A stretch of DNA of 64,000 bases from Flagellimonas abyssi (GTDB lineage Bacteria; Bacteroidota; Bacteroidia; Flavobacteriales; Flavobacteriaceae). The notes beneath the pieces were generated by a model. That model did no database searches, was not told the DNA's origin, and saw only the letters and a program-made list of their open reading frames with translations. Below, in pieces: positions 8,578-19,979 of the stretch (positions within the stretch are counted from its first letter, which is position 1; each line of letters begins with the position of its first letter). The stretch lies in the NCBI RefSeq assembly GCF_019457905.1, contig NZ_JAHZSV010000005.1, positions 186,001 to 250,000 on the forward strand, read 5' to 3'. The position numbers were made by a program, and so were the translations under genes.

Positions 8578-9180
8578 TTACAGTCTTGATTTTAGTTGGG
8601 TTACATCCTCTTTGCCCACCTGTAGATTCCAGATATGTATTCCCAAAGAGGCTGCGGAATCTGTATTCTCCTTAACATCGTCTACAAAAAAGGTCTCTTC
8701 GGGGGTTAGCTGGTTCTCTTCCAAAACAAAGTTGAAAATCTCCGAGTCAGGTTTGCGCATCCCCATTTCGTAGCTCAGATAAAATACATCAAAAGCATTT
8801 TTGAACCTGTTGAACCCTTCCGTGCCCATTTGTTCCTTAACACGATCCATGTGCAGTTCGTTGGTGTTGCTCAACAATAGCATCTTATATTGATTTTCCG
8901 CTGCAAGCTGTTCAATAAACTCCAATCGGTGCTCGGGAAAATCCAATAGGATGGAATTCCAAGCCTGTAATAAATACTCCCTAGAGGCCTTGGGGAAATG
9001 TGCGGACACTTCATCCAAAAAATCCGAAGAAGCGATCAATCCTTTCTCGTAATCCTGAAACAGACTTTCCAAGTTCGGGGTCACTTCGGAAAAGCCGTGC
9101 TGCACCATAGCCTTTGCCGTAGCAGGTTTGTCCAGGTTGATGAGTACATCGCCAAAATCGAGGATAATATTTTTAATCAT
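8578..9180 (-). CDS. HAD-superfamily hydrolase, subfamily IA
   Basis: 200 residues with the four HAD motifs: I, NIILDFGDVLINLD; II, MLLLSNTNELHMD; III, the lysine of GMRKPDSEIF; and IV, FFVDDVKENTDSA. In motif I the first Asp is the nucleophile, but the usual second Asp (DxD) is replaced by Gly (DFGDV), as in the YihX/epoxide-hydrolase-like branch. It is likely a cytosolic phosphatase for a small phosphorylated compound. It overlaps the end of ribD by 8 bases. One possibility is the missing riboflavin-pathway phosphatase acting on the product of RibD, but this rests on position only. Confidence 0.88.
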   Translation of the reverse strand: MIKNIILDFGDVLINLDKPATAKAMVQHGFSEVTPNLESLFQDYEKGLIASSDFLDEVSAHFPKASREYLLQAWNSILLDFPEHRLEFIEQLAAENQYKMLLLSNTNELHMDRVKEQMGTEGFNRFKNAFDVFYLSYEMGMRKPDSEIFNFVLEENQLTPEETFFVDDVKENTDSAASLGIHIWNLQVGKEDVTQLKSRL

Positions 9181-10225
9181 TCCTATAAAAAGATAAAGTA
9201 TCGGTCAGTATTTGGGTTTGATGTTGTAAAGTACCCTGTAATGTGGGCACTCGCAATCCATTTTTGAAAGAAATAGCGCCCTTAAATATCCGAGCTTCGT
9301 CCCATAAGTTTTCATCGATAAAAGTTTGAAGCGTTTTTGCACCACCTTCAATAATCACGCTGGTAATGTTTTGTTGATGCAGTACATCACAGATTTTTTG
9401 TGCTGTATTCTGAGAAAAATCGATCACACCATAATCAATACCTCTTATATATTTTGATGCATCTTCTACCTCCGTCAGAACAATGGTCCTGACAGAAGTA
9501 TCCAAAATATGGTAGCTCGAATCAATCTTCAAATCCTTGTCCAAAACCACCCGAATAGGGTCTTTACCTGTCCAATTCCGTGTTGTTAACTTGGGATTGT
9601 CCTCCAAAACGGTATTGGTTCCGACCAAAATGGCCTGTTCTTGGCTTCGCCATTGGTGCACTAACTGTTTGGAATGGGAATTCGTAATCCAAAAAGGTTC
9701 TGGATTATTACTTCGTACAGCGGCGTCCGGTGCCAAAAAACCGTCATCGGACTCCGCCCATTTTAATATAATGTAAGGACGATTTTTCTCCTGAAACGTC
9801 AAAAAACGTTTGTGGTGTTCCCTACATTCATCCTCCAGGATTCCCACCGTGACCTTGCAGCCCGCATCCTCCAATTTTTTGATGCCCTCGCCAGCTACCT
9901 TATCGTGTGGATCCTTCAAGCCAATAAAAACCTCTTTGATTCGGTGTTTTGCAATCAAATCAGCACAAGGAGGTGTTTTTCCAAAATGGGAACAAGGTTC
10001 TAAGGTCACATAAAGGGATGCTTCTTTGAGCAAACCCTTATCCTTTACGGAATTAATGGCATTTACCTCAGCATGAGGCCCTCCGTAGGGACTTGTAAAA
10101 CCTTCACCAATAATTTTGTCGTTGTGAACGATCACACATCCCACCATAGGGTTTGGGGCCGTGGTTCCAAGTCCTTTTTTGGCCAGTTCAATGCAGCGAA
10201 GGATGTATTTTTGATGTATATTCAC
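9173..10225 (-). CDS. ribD: Riboflavin biosynthesis protein RibD (bifunctional deaminase/reductase)
   Basis: The N-terminal half is a zinc deaminase: NPMVGCVIVH, then GGPHAEVNAI with the zinc His and catalytic Glu, and PCSHFGKTPPCADLI with the two zinc cysteines. The C-terminal half is the NADPH-dependent reductase: ILKWAESDDGFLA, EQAILVGTNTVLEDNP and SVIIEGGAKTL. Together they carry out the second and third steps of riboflavin synthesis. The minus frame extends to 10360, but family length and the opening NIHQKYILRCIELAKKGLGT point to the GTG at 10225, giving 350 residues. It is divergent from a GNAT gene across 31 bases, too short for an FMN riboswitch. Confidence 0.95.
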   Translation of the reverse strand: MNIHQKYILRCIELAKKGLGTTAPNPMVGCVIVHNDKIIGEGFTSPYGGPHAEVNAINSVKDKGLLKEASLYVTLEPCSHFGKTPPCADLIAKHRIKEVFIGLKDPHDKVAGEGIKKLEDAGCKVTVGILEDECREHHKRFLTFQEKNRPYIILKWAESDDGFLAPDAAVRSNNPEPFWITNSHSKQLVHQWRSQEQAILVGTNTVLEDNPKLTTRNWTGKDPIRVVLDKDLKIDSSYHILDTSVRTIVLTEVEDASKYIRGIDYGVIDFSQNTAQKICDVLHQQNITSVIIEGGAKTLQTFIDENLWDEARIFKGAISFKNGLRVPTLQGTLQHQTQILTDTLSFYRND

Positions 10226-10256
10226 CCCGCAAAAATAGAACAATAAAAACACAAAA

Positions 10257-10742
10257 ATGGGAGATACGGTGATTCGTGAAATAACCCCCGAAGACAACGC
10301 ACAGGTGGCCCAAGTAATACGAAAGGTTTTTGAGGATATGGGCGTCCCCAAGGTGGGCACCGCTTATGCCGACAAGTCTTTGGACGATATGTATTCCAAT
10401 TACAACGTGCCAAAAGCCGCATATTTTGTGGTGGAGCACAAAGGAAAGGTAATAGGATGTGCAGGCGTGGCAAAATTGGACAACTACGATGGCAATGTGT
10501 GCGAGCTTCAAAAAATGTATTTTTTGGAGGAGGCAAGGGGCAAAGGCCTTGGCGCCAAAATGATCGAGGCCTGTTTGGACAAGGCGAAGGAATTCGGTTT
10601 TGAGGCCTGCTATCTGGAAACCATGCCCTATATGGAAGCCGCCCAAAAACTCTACAAAAAAAATGGATTTGTGTACATCGATGCCCCCATGGGAAACACG
10701 GGGCACTATTCCTGTCCCGTTTGGATGCTTAAAAAACTGTAA
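10257..10742 (+). CDS. GNAT-family N-acetyltransferase
   Basis: 161 residues. It opens with VIREITPEDNAQVAQVIRKVF and carries the acetyl-CoA-binding signature LQKMYFLEEARGKGLGAKMI at about 82-101, followed by the typical YLETMPYMEAAQKLYKKNGF. It is a single-domain cytosolic acetyltransferase of unknown substrate. The stop codon overlaps the prmC start by one base (TAATG), so the two are translationally coupled. It is not closely similar to the GNAT protein at 1274-1807. Confidence 0.88.
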   Translation: MGDTVIREITPEDNAQVAQVIRKVFEDMGVPKVGTAYADKSLDDMYSNYNVPKAAYFVVEHKGKVIGCAGVAKLDNYDGNVCELQKMYFLEEARGKGLGAKMIEACLDKAKEFGFEACYLETMPYMEAAQKLYKKNGFVYIDAPMGNTGHYSCPVWMLKKL

Positions 10743-11686
10743 TGCTCCTCAAAGAAATCAAAGATATTTTCCATACGGAATTGGGCGCAATCTATCCCAA
10801 AGAGGAAATTGATTCTTTTTTCTACTCCTGTATTGAACATTACCTGAATCTGGAACGGTTCATTCTCGCCATACAGCCTGGAATTACCTTGAATAAAGAC
10901 GAAGAACAGCCCCTTTTTGAAGCACTGTCCGAATTGAAGCTTGAAAAACCGCTCCAATATATTTTGGGAACGGCCCATTTTATGGATTTGGAGCTTCACG
11001 TCGATGAAAACGTGTTGATTCCGCGTCCGGAGACCGAAGAATTGGTGCAATGGATTTTGGATGATTTCAGATTTCAGAAGTCAGAAATCAGAAATCAGAA
11101 GAGGGAAGAGTTTAAATTGGACGCTGAGCGAAGTCGAAGCGTCATTTCGACTCCGCTCAATGACCATTCTTTGAGAGTTCTTGACATCGGAACAGGGAGC
11201 GGATGCATTGCCATTGTCCTGGCAAAACAACTTCCCGATGCGAAAATATATGCTTTGGATGTTTCCGAAGGTGCATTGAAAGTTGCCCAAAAAAATGCAG
11301 CATCAAACGGAGTGGATGTTACATTTCTACATGATGACATCCTTAATTCCAATATTGAACTGAATTTTGATATCATTGTGTCCAACCCGCCTTATGTCAG
11401 GGAATTGGAGAAAGATGAAATCCAAAAAAATGTAAAGAATTACGAGCCTGGAACTGCCCTGTTTGTGCCGGACGAGGACCCCTTGGTTTTTTACAGGGCA
11501 ATCATCAGTTTCGCAGAAAAGCATCTATCCGAAAAAGGAAAGTTGTATTTTGAAATCAATCAATATCTGGGAGAGGAAACCAAAGCACTTTTCAATCATC
11601 TTAATTTTTCAGAAATTGAACTGCGAAAAGATATGTTTGGCAACTATAGAATGCTAAAGGCAAATGTCCCCTCGAGGGGAATTTAG
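10742..11686 (+). CDS. prmC: Peptide-chain-release-factor glutamine methyltransferase PrmC, with an inserted segment
   Basis: Methylates the GGQ glutamine of release factors. The N-terminal helical domain (1-90) leads to IPRPETEELVQWIL. The SAM loop is VLDIGTGSGCIAI (146-158) and the catalytic NPPY is at 215-218. Between residues about 108 and 143 there is an unusual polar insert. Its DNA (11064-11164) consists of five heptads of the (A/T)(A/T)NTCAG type followed by a palindrome shared with intergenic repeats elsewhere in the window. The frame stays open through it, and both flanking parts align with the normal family, so the protein is probably functional. Confidence 0.93.
   Translation: MLLKEIKDIFHTELGAIYPKEEIDSFFYSCIEHYLNLERFILAIQPGITLNKDEEQPLFEALSELKLEKPLQYILGTAHFMDLELHVDENVLIPRPETEELVQWILDDFRFQKSEIRNQKREEFKLDAERSRSVISTPLNDHSLRVLDIGTGSGCIAIVLAKQLPDAKIYALDVSEGALKVAQKNAASNGVDVTFLHDDILNSNIELNFDIIVSNPPYVRELEKDEIQKNVKNYEPGTALFVPDEDPLVFYRAIISFAEKHLSEKGKLYFEINQYLGEETKALFNHLNFSEIELRKDMFGNYRMLKANVPSRGI
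11064..11098. repeat. Five heptad repeats (NNNTCAG) inside prmC
   Basis: Five successive 7-base units: ATTTCAG twice, AAGTCAG once, AAATCAG twice, then AAGAGGG as decay. They encode FRFQKSEIRNQK in the prmC frame, between the catalytic-domain linker and the SAM motif. The period is the same as in the intergenic heptad tracts of this window, and the TCAG part is shared with the GAGTCAG array. Confidence 0.9.
11119..11164. repeat. Palindromic GAGCGNAGTCGA-type element inside prmC
   Basis: Inverted arms TGAGCGAAGTCGAA (11125-11138) and TTCGACTCCGCTCA (11146-11159) pair with one mismatch around a 7-base loop. Flanking bases (GGACGC / ATGACC) resemble the ends of the intergenic copies. The same core occurs at 14056-14067, 18221-18232, 18280-18291 and 53114-53125. 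Here it is translated as part of PrmC. Confidence 0.9.
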
Positions 11687-11708
11687 GGGTGTTTTTTAAT
11701 CCTGATAA

Positions 11709-14008
<2,300 letters not shown>

Positions 14009-14049
14009 TCAATTTACAATAGACCAAAACCAATAATCCAACCATTCTT

Positions 14050-14073
14050 GTCCCTTCGACTCCGCTCAGGGAC
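14050..14073. repeat. Short palindromic repeat with GAGCGNAGTCGA core
   Basis: GTCCCT ... AGGGAC ends enclose TCGACTCCGCTC (14056-14067), the reverse complement of the repeat core found in prmC and in other intergenic regions. It lies between the ligA operon end and the first of three surface lipoprotein genes. Confidence 0.8.
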
Positions 14074-14126
14074 CGGTTTAGGATGCCAACAATCCAACCA
14101 TTCTTTTCCCATAACCTTTACCTTTC

Positions 14127-14170
14127 CCCCAAACCCCCATCAACTCAAACCCACCATTCGTCAATCCATA
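14127..14170. repeat. Upstream conserved box of the lipoprotein cassette, copy 1 (diverged)
   Basis: A C- and A-rich stretch starting CCCCCAAACCCCCATCAACT. It is a diverged copy of the box found before the second (16274-16326) and third (18334-18385) lipoprotein genes. The spacing to the start codon is similar in all three (about 75-80 bases here and before copy 3, about 60 before copy 2). Confidence 0.7.
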
Positions 14171-14244
14171 GCCCCCATATATCAATCAAGCATAAAAAAA
14201 CACATATGTTTTCCCGAAACTTGTTGGTATTTACAATTGAGATT

Positions 14245-16047
14245 ATGGATATTAATAAACTTCTTCTAGCGATAATGGCCGTGGCCGTATTTTGGTCTTG
14301 CAGCAAGGATGATGGACCAAGCTCCTTTGCGAACCAAGCCCCTGTTATATACGACCAGACCCTTAATGTGCAGGAGAAGGTTGTAATTAATAACGAAGAG
14401 GTCGGCATAGTAAAAGCTTATGATTCCAATATCGGCACCAAACTCACTTTTAGTATCATCACCAATAGCGATGATATGTTCGAGATTGAGGCAGCAACAG
14501 GGCTATTGAGGATTAAAACGGGCAAAACCCTTGATTTGGGAGAAATTCCCATACAGTATATTACGGTAGCAGTTACGGATGGGGAAAAAGAAGATTCGGC
14601 CCAGATAACCATTTGCGATTGTACACCCAACTTCTCCAATGAATCTTTTGTGTTCGAGGTAAGTGAGGATATATCCGACGATGAATTGATCCATAACTTT
14701 GAGATTGCTGATGCAGACACCGATTTTAAGGACCTTGTGTTTACAATCCCTACCAATGACTCCGGATTATTTGAAATAAGCAGCGGCGGAGAACTTACCC
14801 TGTCGACAGCTAAGAACCTTGATTATGAAACGGCTACCGAGCATAATATTATCGTAAGTGTTACGGATGGGACAGAAACTATGGAGGTCACAGTAAAAAT
14901 TTTGGTCTTGAACGTTATAGAGGGCTTGGCCGATGATCCCGCATCTTTTGTAACTAAATGGCAAACACAGAGCGATGGGGAAAAAATAGTGATTGGTGCC
15001 AATAGTAATTATGGTTACGATTTTACCGTGGATTGGGGAGATGGAACTGTGGAGGATGTTATACAAATGAATCCCGAGACCTTTGAGCATACCTATGATG
15101 TTGCAGGTGAATATACTATGGCCTTAGAAGGAGGTTTTCCTGCCATTCAAATGATCAATAGCTCCACGGCAGACAAATTGATGAGCATTGAACAATGGGG
15201 AAATATCAATTGGAAGGACTTTTCTTATGCGTTTGCCGATTGTACAAATATGGTTTACCATGCTTCTGATTCCCCAAAACTTTCTGAGGTAACAAGCTTT
15301 GAGGGAATGTTTATGGATGCGGTTTCTTTTACGGCCGATCTAAATGATTGGGATACATCAAGCGTTACCAATATGTCACATGTATTTAGGGGTGCAACTT
15401 CCTTTAATGGAGATATTGGTGATTGGGATACCTCGAATGTATCGCAAATGCAATATATGTTCGATGGAGCAATTCTGTTCAACAAAGATCTTGATGATTG
15501 GGTTACCTCAAAGGTGGTCAATATGGCAAATATGTTCAGGGGGGCAACCGCTTTTAATGGAAATATTGACAATTGGAACACGACCAATGTGGACATTATG
15601 ACAACGATGTTTGAGAACGCCACCGACTTCAATAGAAATATTGAAGCGTGGGATACGGGAAATGTAACCTTCATGATCGGAATGTTCCGCAATGCAGAAT
15701 CTTTTAACGGTAACATTGCTGATTGGGATACAGGTAATGTAGAATCAATGGCCAATATGTTCAATGGGGCCATCTCTTTTGACCGAGATTTGGGCAGTTG
15801 GGACATTGGCAATATAACGATAGTTGGAGATATGTTTGTTGGTAGCGGTATTTCTTCGGTTAATTTGAACAATACCTTTATTGGATGGAGCGCATACGTT
15901 GACCAGAATGGCGGCCCTTCCAATATTACAGTGGGATTGGATAATTTGAGTGTTTGTTTGGGAAATGGGATTAATGCACTTCAAAACTTATTGGACAATT
16001 ACCAATGGAATTACACGGGCAATTTGAATTTGGTGCAATGTAATTGA
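14245..16047 (+). CDS. Surface lipoprotein with cadherin-like, PKD-like and seven BspA/DUF285-type repeats (paralog 1)
   Basis: 600 residues from the ATG at 14245, chosen because it places a lipoprotein signal (MDINKLLLAIMAVAVFWSC) at the N-terminus; the frame is open to 14083 but the extra part resembles intergenic DNA. After SCSKDDGP come two cadherin-like segments ending in VTDG motifs, then a PKD-like segment (TVDWGDGTVEDV). Seven 25-residue repeats of the form F-N-x-D-I-x-x-W-D-T-S-x-V-x-x-M-x-x-M-F follow; these are the 26-residue surface repeat/DUF285 type. A C-terminal cap holds two cysteines and ends QCN. It is probably an outer-membrane adhesin or binding protein. Two paralogs follow. 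Confidence 0.88.
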   Translation: MDINKLLLAIMAVAVFWSCSKDDGPSSFANQAPVIYDQTLNVQEKVVINNEEVGIVKAYDSNIGTKLTFSIITNSDDMFEIEAATGLLRIKTGKTLDLGEIPIQYITVAVTDGEKEDSAQITICDCTPNFSNESFVFEVSEDISDDELIHNFEIADADTDFKDLVFTIPTNDSGLFEISSGGELTLSTAKNLDYETATEHNIIVSVTDGTETMEVTVKILVLNVIEGLADDPASFVTKWQTQSDGEKIVIGANSNYGYDFTVDWGDGTVEDVIQMNPETFEHTYDVAGEYTMALEGGFPAIQMINSSTADKLMSIEQWGNINWKDFSYAFADCTNMVYHASDSPKLSEVTSFEGMFMDAVSFTADLNDWDTSSVTNMSHVFRGATSFNGDIGDWDTSNVSQMQYMFDGAILFNKDLDDWVTSKVVNMANMFRGATAFNGNIDNWNTTNVDIMTTMFENATDFNRNIEAWDTGNVTFMIGMFRNAESFNGNIADWDTGNVESMANMFNGAISFDRDLGSWDIGNITIVGDMFVGSGISSVNLNNTFIGWSAYVDQNGGPSNITVGLDNLSVCLGNGINALQNLLDNYQWNYTGNLNLVQCN

Positions 16048-16090
16048 TCATTGAAATAGCAATTTTTCATACTATTTGTTTTTTAGATCA

Positions 16091-16131
16091 AACCGGGTGG
16101 GCCAAGTGCTTTTCCGGTTTTTGTTTTTTTT
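16091..16131 (+). terminator. Terminator of lipoprotein paralog 1 (conserved module)
   Basis: AACCGG (16091-16096) pairs with CCGGTT (16114-16119) around GTGGGCCAAGTGCTTTT, followed by a T-rich tract. The whole module, including the preceding TCATTGAAATAGC and TTTTTCATACTATTTG, recurs after paralogs 2 and 3. Confidence 0.8.
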
Positions 16132-16384
<253 letters not shown>

Positions 16385-17833
16385 ATGACTATCAAATTTG
16401 AAAGATTGTGGGGCATGATTTTGTTGTTATGTTTCCTGCAATCCTGTGATAAGGACTCGCTCGGCGATGTAAATGGAGCTCCTGTCGCCCACGGGGATAC
16501 TTTTTCTGTAAAGGAAGATGTGGATGATCAGACCATAATCGGAACAATAGAGGCCACTGACCCGAATGGAGATGTACTTACATTTGATATTAGAAGCGGT
16601 GGAAACGCTCTTTTTGAGATTAATTCGGATGGCGAAATTTCTTTAGCAGAAGGGAAATATCTGGATTATGAGACTGTGAAGGAACATTCATTGGTTGTAA
16701 TGGTCTCCGATGGTATTATTGATAGATTCAGGGGAGTAAGTGTCAAAGTAGAGGATGTGGATGAGATAATCGCGGACGACCCCGCAGCTTTTGTAACCAC
16801 TTGGAAAACCGATGCGGCCAACCAAACAATTTACATTGGGGCCAACGAAGTTTATGACTACGATTTCACCATAGATTGGGGTGATGGAACCGTAGAAAAT
16901 ATTTCGAAGAACTCCCCACAACTGTTTGAACATACTTTTTCAACGGCAGGGAATTACACCGTTGCTATAATAGGAGATTTTCCAAGTATCAATATGAATA
17001 AAGTTTATCAAATGTATGGTGACGAACCACTTTCCAGAATGGTTGCTCTTGAGCAATGGGGAAAGACACAATGGAAAAATCTCGAGGGAGCATTCGCCAA
17101 TTGTTATAAGATGAAATACAATGCAACCGATGTTCCGAACCTTGAGTTGGCCAATAGTTTGGCGGGAATGTTTTTACAGACAAGTTTTAATGCCGATATC
17201 AATGATTGGGACACGAGTAATATAACAGATATGCGCCTGATGTTTTACAATAATTCCAAATTTAACCAAGACTTGAACAAATGGAATACATCAAAGGTAA
17301 CCAGCATGGAAGGTATGTTTTTGGGGGCGATCGCATTTAATGGGGATATCAGCACATGGAATACATCTAAGGTCACAACAATGTTAAGTATGTTCGATGG
17401 TGCGACGTCTTTTAACGGCGACCTTAGTAATTGGGATATATCCAATGCAGTAAACACAAGCGGTATGTTCTTTGGAACGGTTTTGTTCAATGCTGATATA
17501 GGAGGATGGGATACGTCAAATGTAGTTGATATGTCGGGAATGTTCTCCGGCGCAACCTCTTTTGATCAAGACTTGGGCAACTGGGACATCGGTAATGTTA
17601 TAACTATGGAAAATATGTTGAATAACAGTGGTTTGTCCAAAAATAATATCAATGCCACACTCATTGGGTGGAATGGTTTCGTTCAGCAAAACACCGGTCC
17701 AATAGGAATCGAATTAGGACTCGAAGGATTGACCATTTGTGGGGTAGAAGCATATAGTGCCGTTGTGGAACTGAGTACAATTTACACTTGGGTATTTACA
17801 GGAGAAGCGTCAATACAGGAACAATGTAATTAA
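16385..17833 (+). CDS. Surface lipoprotein with one cadherin-like segment and six DUF285-type repeats (paralog 2)
   Basis: 482 residues with a lipoprotein signal ending LLCFLQSC. One cadherin-like segment (from GAPVAHGDTFSVKEDVDDQ to VMVSDG) is followed by DDPAAFVTTWKTDA, a PKD-like TIDWGDGTVENI, and a capping segment with LEQWGKTQWKNLEGAFANC. Six 25-residue repeats (INDWDTSNITDM, LNKWNTSKVTSM, ISTWNTSKVTTM, LSNWDISNAVNT, IGGWDTSNVVDM, LGNWDIGNVITM) come next. The C-terminus carries LTICG and ends QEQCN, suggesting a disulphide. Compared with paralog 1 it lacks one cadherin-like segment and one repeat, consistent with gain and loss by recombination between units. Confidence 0.88.
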   Translation: MTIKFERLWGMILLLCFLQSCDKDSLGDVNGAPVAHGDTFSVKEDVDDQTIIGTIEATDPNGDVLTFDIRSGGNALFEINSDGEISLAEGKYLDYETVKEHSLVVMVSDGIIDRFRGVSVKVEDVDEIIADDPAAFVTTWKTDAANQTIYIGANEVYDYDFTIDWGDGTVENISKNSPQLFEHTFSTAGNYTVAIIGDFPSINMNKVYQMYGDEPLSRMVALEQWGKTQWKNLEGAFANCYKMKYNATDVPNLELANSLAGMFLQTSFNADINDWDTSNITDMRLMFYNNSKFNQDLNKWNTSKVTSMEGMFLGAIAFNGDISTWNTSKVTTMLSMFDGATSFNGDLSNWDISNAVNTSGMFFGTVLFNADIGGWDTSNVVDMSGMFSGATSFDQDLGNWDIGNVITMENMLNNSGLSKNNINATLIGWNGFVQQNTGPIGIELGLEGLTICGVEAYSAVVELSTIYTWVFTGEASIQEQCN

Positions 17834-17878
17834 TTATTGGAAAAGTAATTTTTTCATACTCTTTAGTTGTTTTTTAAG

Positions 17879-17910
17879 ACCGGGAGAGCCAAGTGCTTTT
17901 CCGGTTTTTG
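17879..17910 (+). terminator. Terminator of lipoprotein paralog 2 (conserved module)
   Basis: ACCGG (17879-17883) pairs with CCGGT (17901-17905) around GAGAGCCAAGTGCTTTT, followed by TTTTG. It is the same module as at 16091 and 19943. Confidence 0.78.
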
Positions 17911-18462
17911 TATTTTGTAATAATGAGATGTGGGATTTGAGTAGTGAGATGTTAGGAGGTAGTAGGCGGTGAGCAGTGAGCAGTATACAATAGTCAGTTT
18001 GCAGGAAGCAGTATACAGTTGACAATTAGCAATCAACAATTAACGAAAAACCATTAACCAAATAACCGAATAACGCAACAATCCAAAAGTAGAGACGAGA
18101 CTCAAGAGCCAAGACATAAGACATAGAAGTAGGAAGTAGGAATTCAGTAGATCGGATTCAGGAGGCGGTAAGCAGTGGTCAGTTTATAGTGAACAATGAA
18201 CAGACCGCGATTGTCAGTTCGAGCGCAGTCGAGAACGCTATGTTCTTTAACTATATTCCAAAGATTCTTCATCGTCCCTTCGACTTCGTTCAGGGTCCCT
18301 GCTTCTAACCATCCAATAATCCTTTCACCCTTCACCCAAACCCCCATCAACCCAAACCCCTCATCCGTCAACTCAAATAGGGCATACATCAATTGGTGGC
18401 TTAAAACTTCAGCAGAACTCCCGAATTTGCCTTGATTTTTAATAATTAAAAACTTTAAGTTT
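17911..18462. repeat. Intergenic repeat region before paralog 3 (no gene seen)
   Basis: 552 bases without a supported gene. It contains GAGCAGT heptads (about 17970-17983), GAAGTAG heptads (about 18126-18139) and degenerate A/C-rich tracts. There are two palindrome cores of the GAGCGNAGTCGA family (18221-18232 and, reversed with mismatches, 18280-18291). The 52-base box at 18334-18385 is shared with the region before paralog 2. The last part before ATG 18463 is AT-rich (TAATAATTAAAAACTTTAAG) and probably holds the promoter and leader. A long minus-strand frame over 18144-18914 runs antisense to paralog 3 and is rejected. Confidence 0.8.
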
Positions 18463-19899
18463 ATGAAAAAGATTCTTTTTTCAGTATTGGCCGTGGCCTT
18501 GTTTTGGTCCTGTGGCAAAGATGACGGCCCGGTGACCCCTTCGGAGGGCGAGAACAAAGTTCCGGTTATAGCCGCACAGAGTTTTACCGTAGCGGAGACC
18601 ATTTCCGATACCGAGGTGATCGGTACGGTAGAGGCGAACGATGCCGATGAAGACGACACGCTCACCTTTACCATTGAAACAAACAGTGACGCCCTGTTCG
18701 AGATTACCACAACGGGCGACCTTAGTTTGGCAAGCGGCAAAACGCTGGACGCGGCAACCAAGGAACAGCACATTATAAAAGTAAAAGTGGACGATGGCGA
18801 GGACACCGCAAGTGCAAACATTACCATTAAGGTAACTTCCGAAGATGTGACCCCGACCAACGAGGCACCTGAGATGGCCGACCAAGAATTTAAAGCGAAC
18901 GAGGATATTGACAATGCTTATGAGATCGGCATACTTGAGGCCACCGATGCGGACGATGATATCCTTACCTTTGAACTAAAAGAGAACGACAATGACCTGT
19001 TTATGCTCTCTGAAAGCGGCATATTGACCCTTGCCGAAGGCAAAACGTTGGATTACGAGACCGCGACCTCACATAGCATAACGGTAACCGTAACCGATGG
19101 AGAAGAAACGGTAGAAGCTACAGTTACCGTAACCGTGGAAAATGTAGTTGAAAGTATGTTCGATGATCCTGCCTCTTTTATAACCACTTGGGAGATAGGG
19201 GTAGACAAGTATTTGCTGATGCCTATAAACAATAATTACAGTTATGATTTTACTATAGACTGGGGAGATGGCACAGTAGAAGAGTATGCGGGTAATGGTA
19301 TTGATATTTCTTCAGAACACTTCTATCCAACAGCCGGTACCTACACCGTTGCTGTCCAGGGGGAGTTTCCTTCATTTAAAATAAATGCTTCGGGAGAGGA
19401 CAAGTTGTTAAGTGTGGAACAGTGGGGAAATATTGAGTGGGAAACTTTTAGATCTGCATTTGACGGTTGTACAAAATTAGAGTTCAACGCTTCGGACAAG
19501 CCCGATCTTACCAATGTTACGGATATGGCATTTATGTTTAGAGGTTCTAATTTTAATGGAGACATTAGTGGTTGGGATGTGAGTAACGTAACCGATATGA
19601 GCTTAATGTTTTTGGAGGCTCCCAACTTTGACCAAGATCTAGGTGGTTGGGATATCGGCAATGTAGAAAACATGTCCAATATGTTCGATGATAGTGGCAT
19701 GTCCAAAGAGAACATGAGTGCCACTTTAGTTGGCTGGAACAGTTATGTGGATACCAATAATGGTCCGGAAAATATTACGATTGGAATACATAACTTAACC
19801 ATTTGTGGTGATGAGGCATTGGCTGCCGGTAATAACTTGATGTTGAATCACGATTGGGAGTTCACTGGAACTGCAGAGTTTCTTGAGGAATGTAATTGA
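18463..19899 (+). CDS. Surface lipoprotein with two cadherin-like segments and two DUF285-type repeats (paralog 3)
   Basis: 478 residues. The signal MKKILFSVLAVALFWSC is nearly the same as in paralog 1 and is followed by GKDDGP. Two cadherin-like segments (VPVIAAQSFTVAETISDTEV to VKVDDG; APEMADQEFKANEDID to VTVTDG) have acidic Dx(D/N)-rich calcium-type motifs such as EANDADEDDTLTF. A PKD-like TIDWGDGTVEEY and a LSVEQWGNIEWETF cap follow, then only two 25-residue repeats (ISGWDVSNVTDM, LGGWDIGNVENM). It ends LTICGDEAL ... EECN. The signal and cadherin-like region look more GC-rich than the repeat region, perhaps a mosaic origin. It is probably displayed on the outer membrane. Confidence 0.88.
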   Translation: MKKILFSVLAVALFWSCGKDDGPVTPSEGENKVPVIAAQSFTVAETISDTEVIGTVEANDADEDDTLTFTIETNSDALFEITTTGDLSLASGKTLDAATKEQHIIKVKVDDGEDTASANITIKVTSEDVTPTNEAPEMADQEFKANEDIDNAYEIGILEATDADDDILTFELKENDNDLFMLSESGILTLAEGKTLDYETATSHSITVTVTDGEETVEATVTVTVENVVESMFDDPASFITTWEIGVDKYLLMPINNNYSYDFTIDWGDGTVEEYAGNGIDISSEHFYPTAGTYTVAVQGEFPSFKINASGEDKLLSVEQWGNIEWETFRSAFDGCTKLEFNASDKPDLTNVTDMAFMFRGSNFNGDISGWDVSNVTDMSLMFLEAPNFDQDLGGWDIGNVENMSNMFDDSGMSKENMSATLVGWNSYVDTNNGPENITIGIHNLTICGDEALAAGNNLMLNHDWEFTGTAEFLEECN

Positions 19900-19942
19900 T
19901 CATTGAAATAGCAATTTTTCATACTATTTGTTTTTAGAAAAG

Positions 19943-19974
19943 ACCGGGAGAGCCAAGTGCTTTCTCGGTTTTTC
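19943..19974 (+). terminator. Terminator of lipoprotein paralog 3 (conserved module)
   Basis: ACCGGGAG (19943-19950) pairs imperfectly with CTCGGT (19964-19969), followed by TTTTTCT. The stem differs from the other two copies but the layout and the AGCCAAGTGCTTT loop are kept. Confidence 0.72.
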
Positions 19975-19979
19975 TATTT

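Noticed and set aside
10226..10256. FMN riboswitch before ribD
   Set aside because: The divergent gap is only 31 bases, too short for the aptamer, and no conserved aptamer sequence is visible.
14083..14244. N-terminal extension of lipoprotein paralog 1 (start at 14083)
   Set aside because: The extra 54 codons consist of the intergenic repeat box shared with the other paralogs and would bury the lipoprotein signal inside the protein.
15255..15923. Minus-strand 222-codon frame opposite the DUF285 repeats
   Set aside because: It is the antisense shadow of a periodic coding repeat; its own repeats mirror those of the real gene.
18144..18914. Minus-strand 256-codon frame
   Set aside because: It is antisense to paralog 3 and to intergenic repeats, is rich in Ser and Val as expected from the reverse of Asp/Thr-rich coding DNA, and shows no domain.
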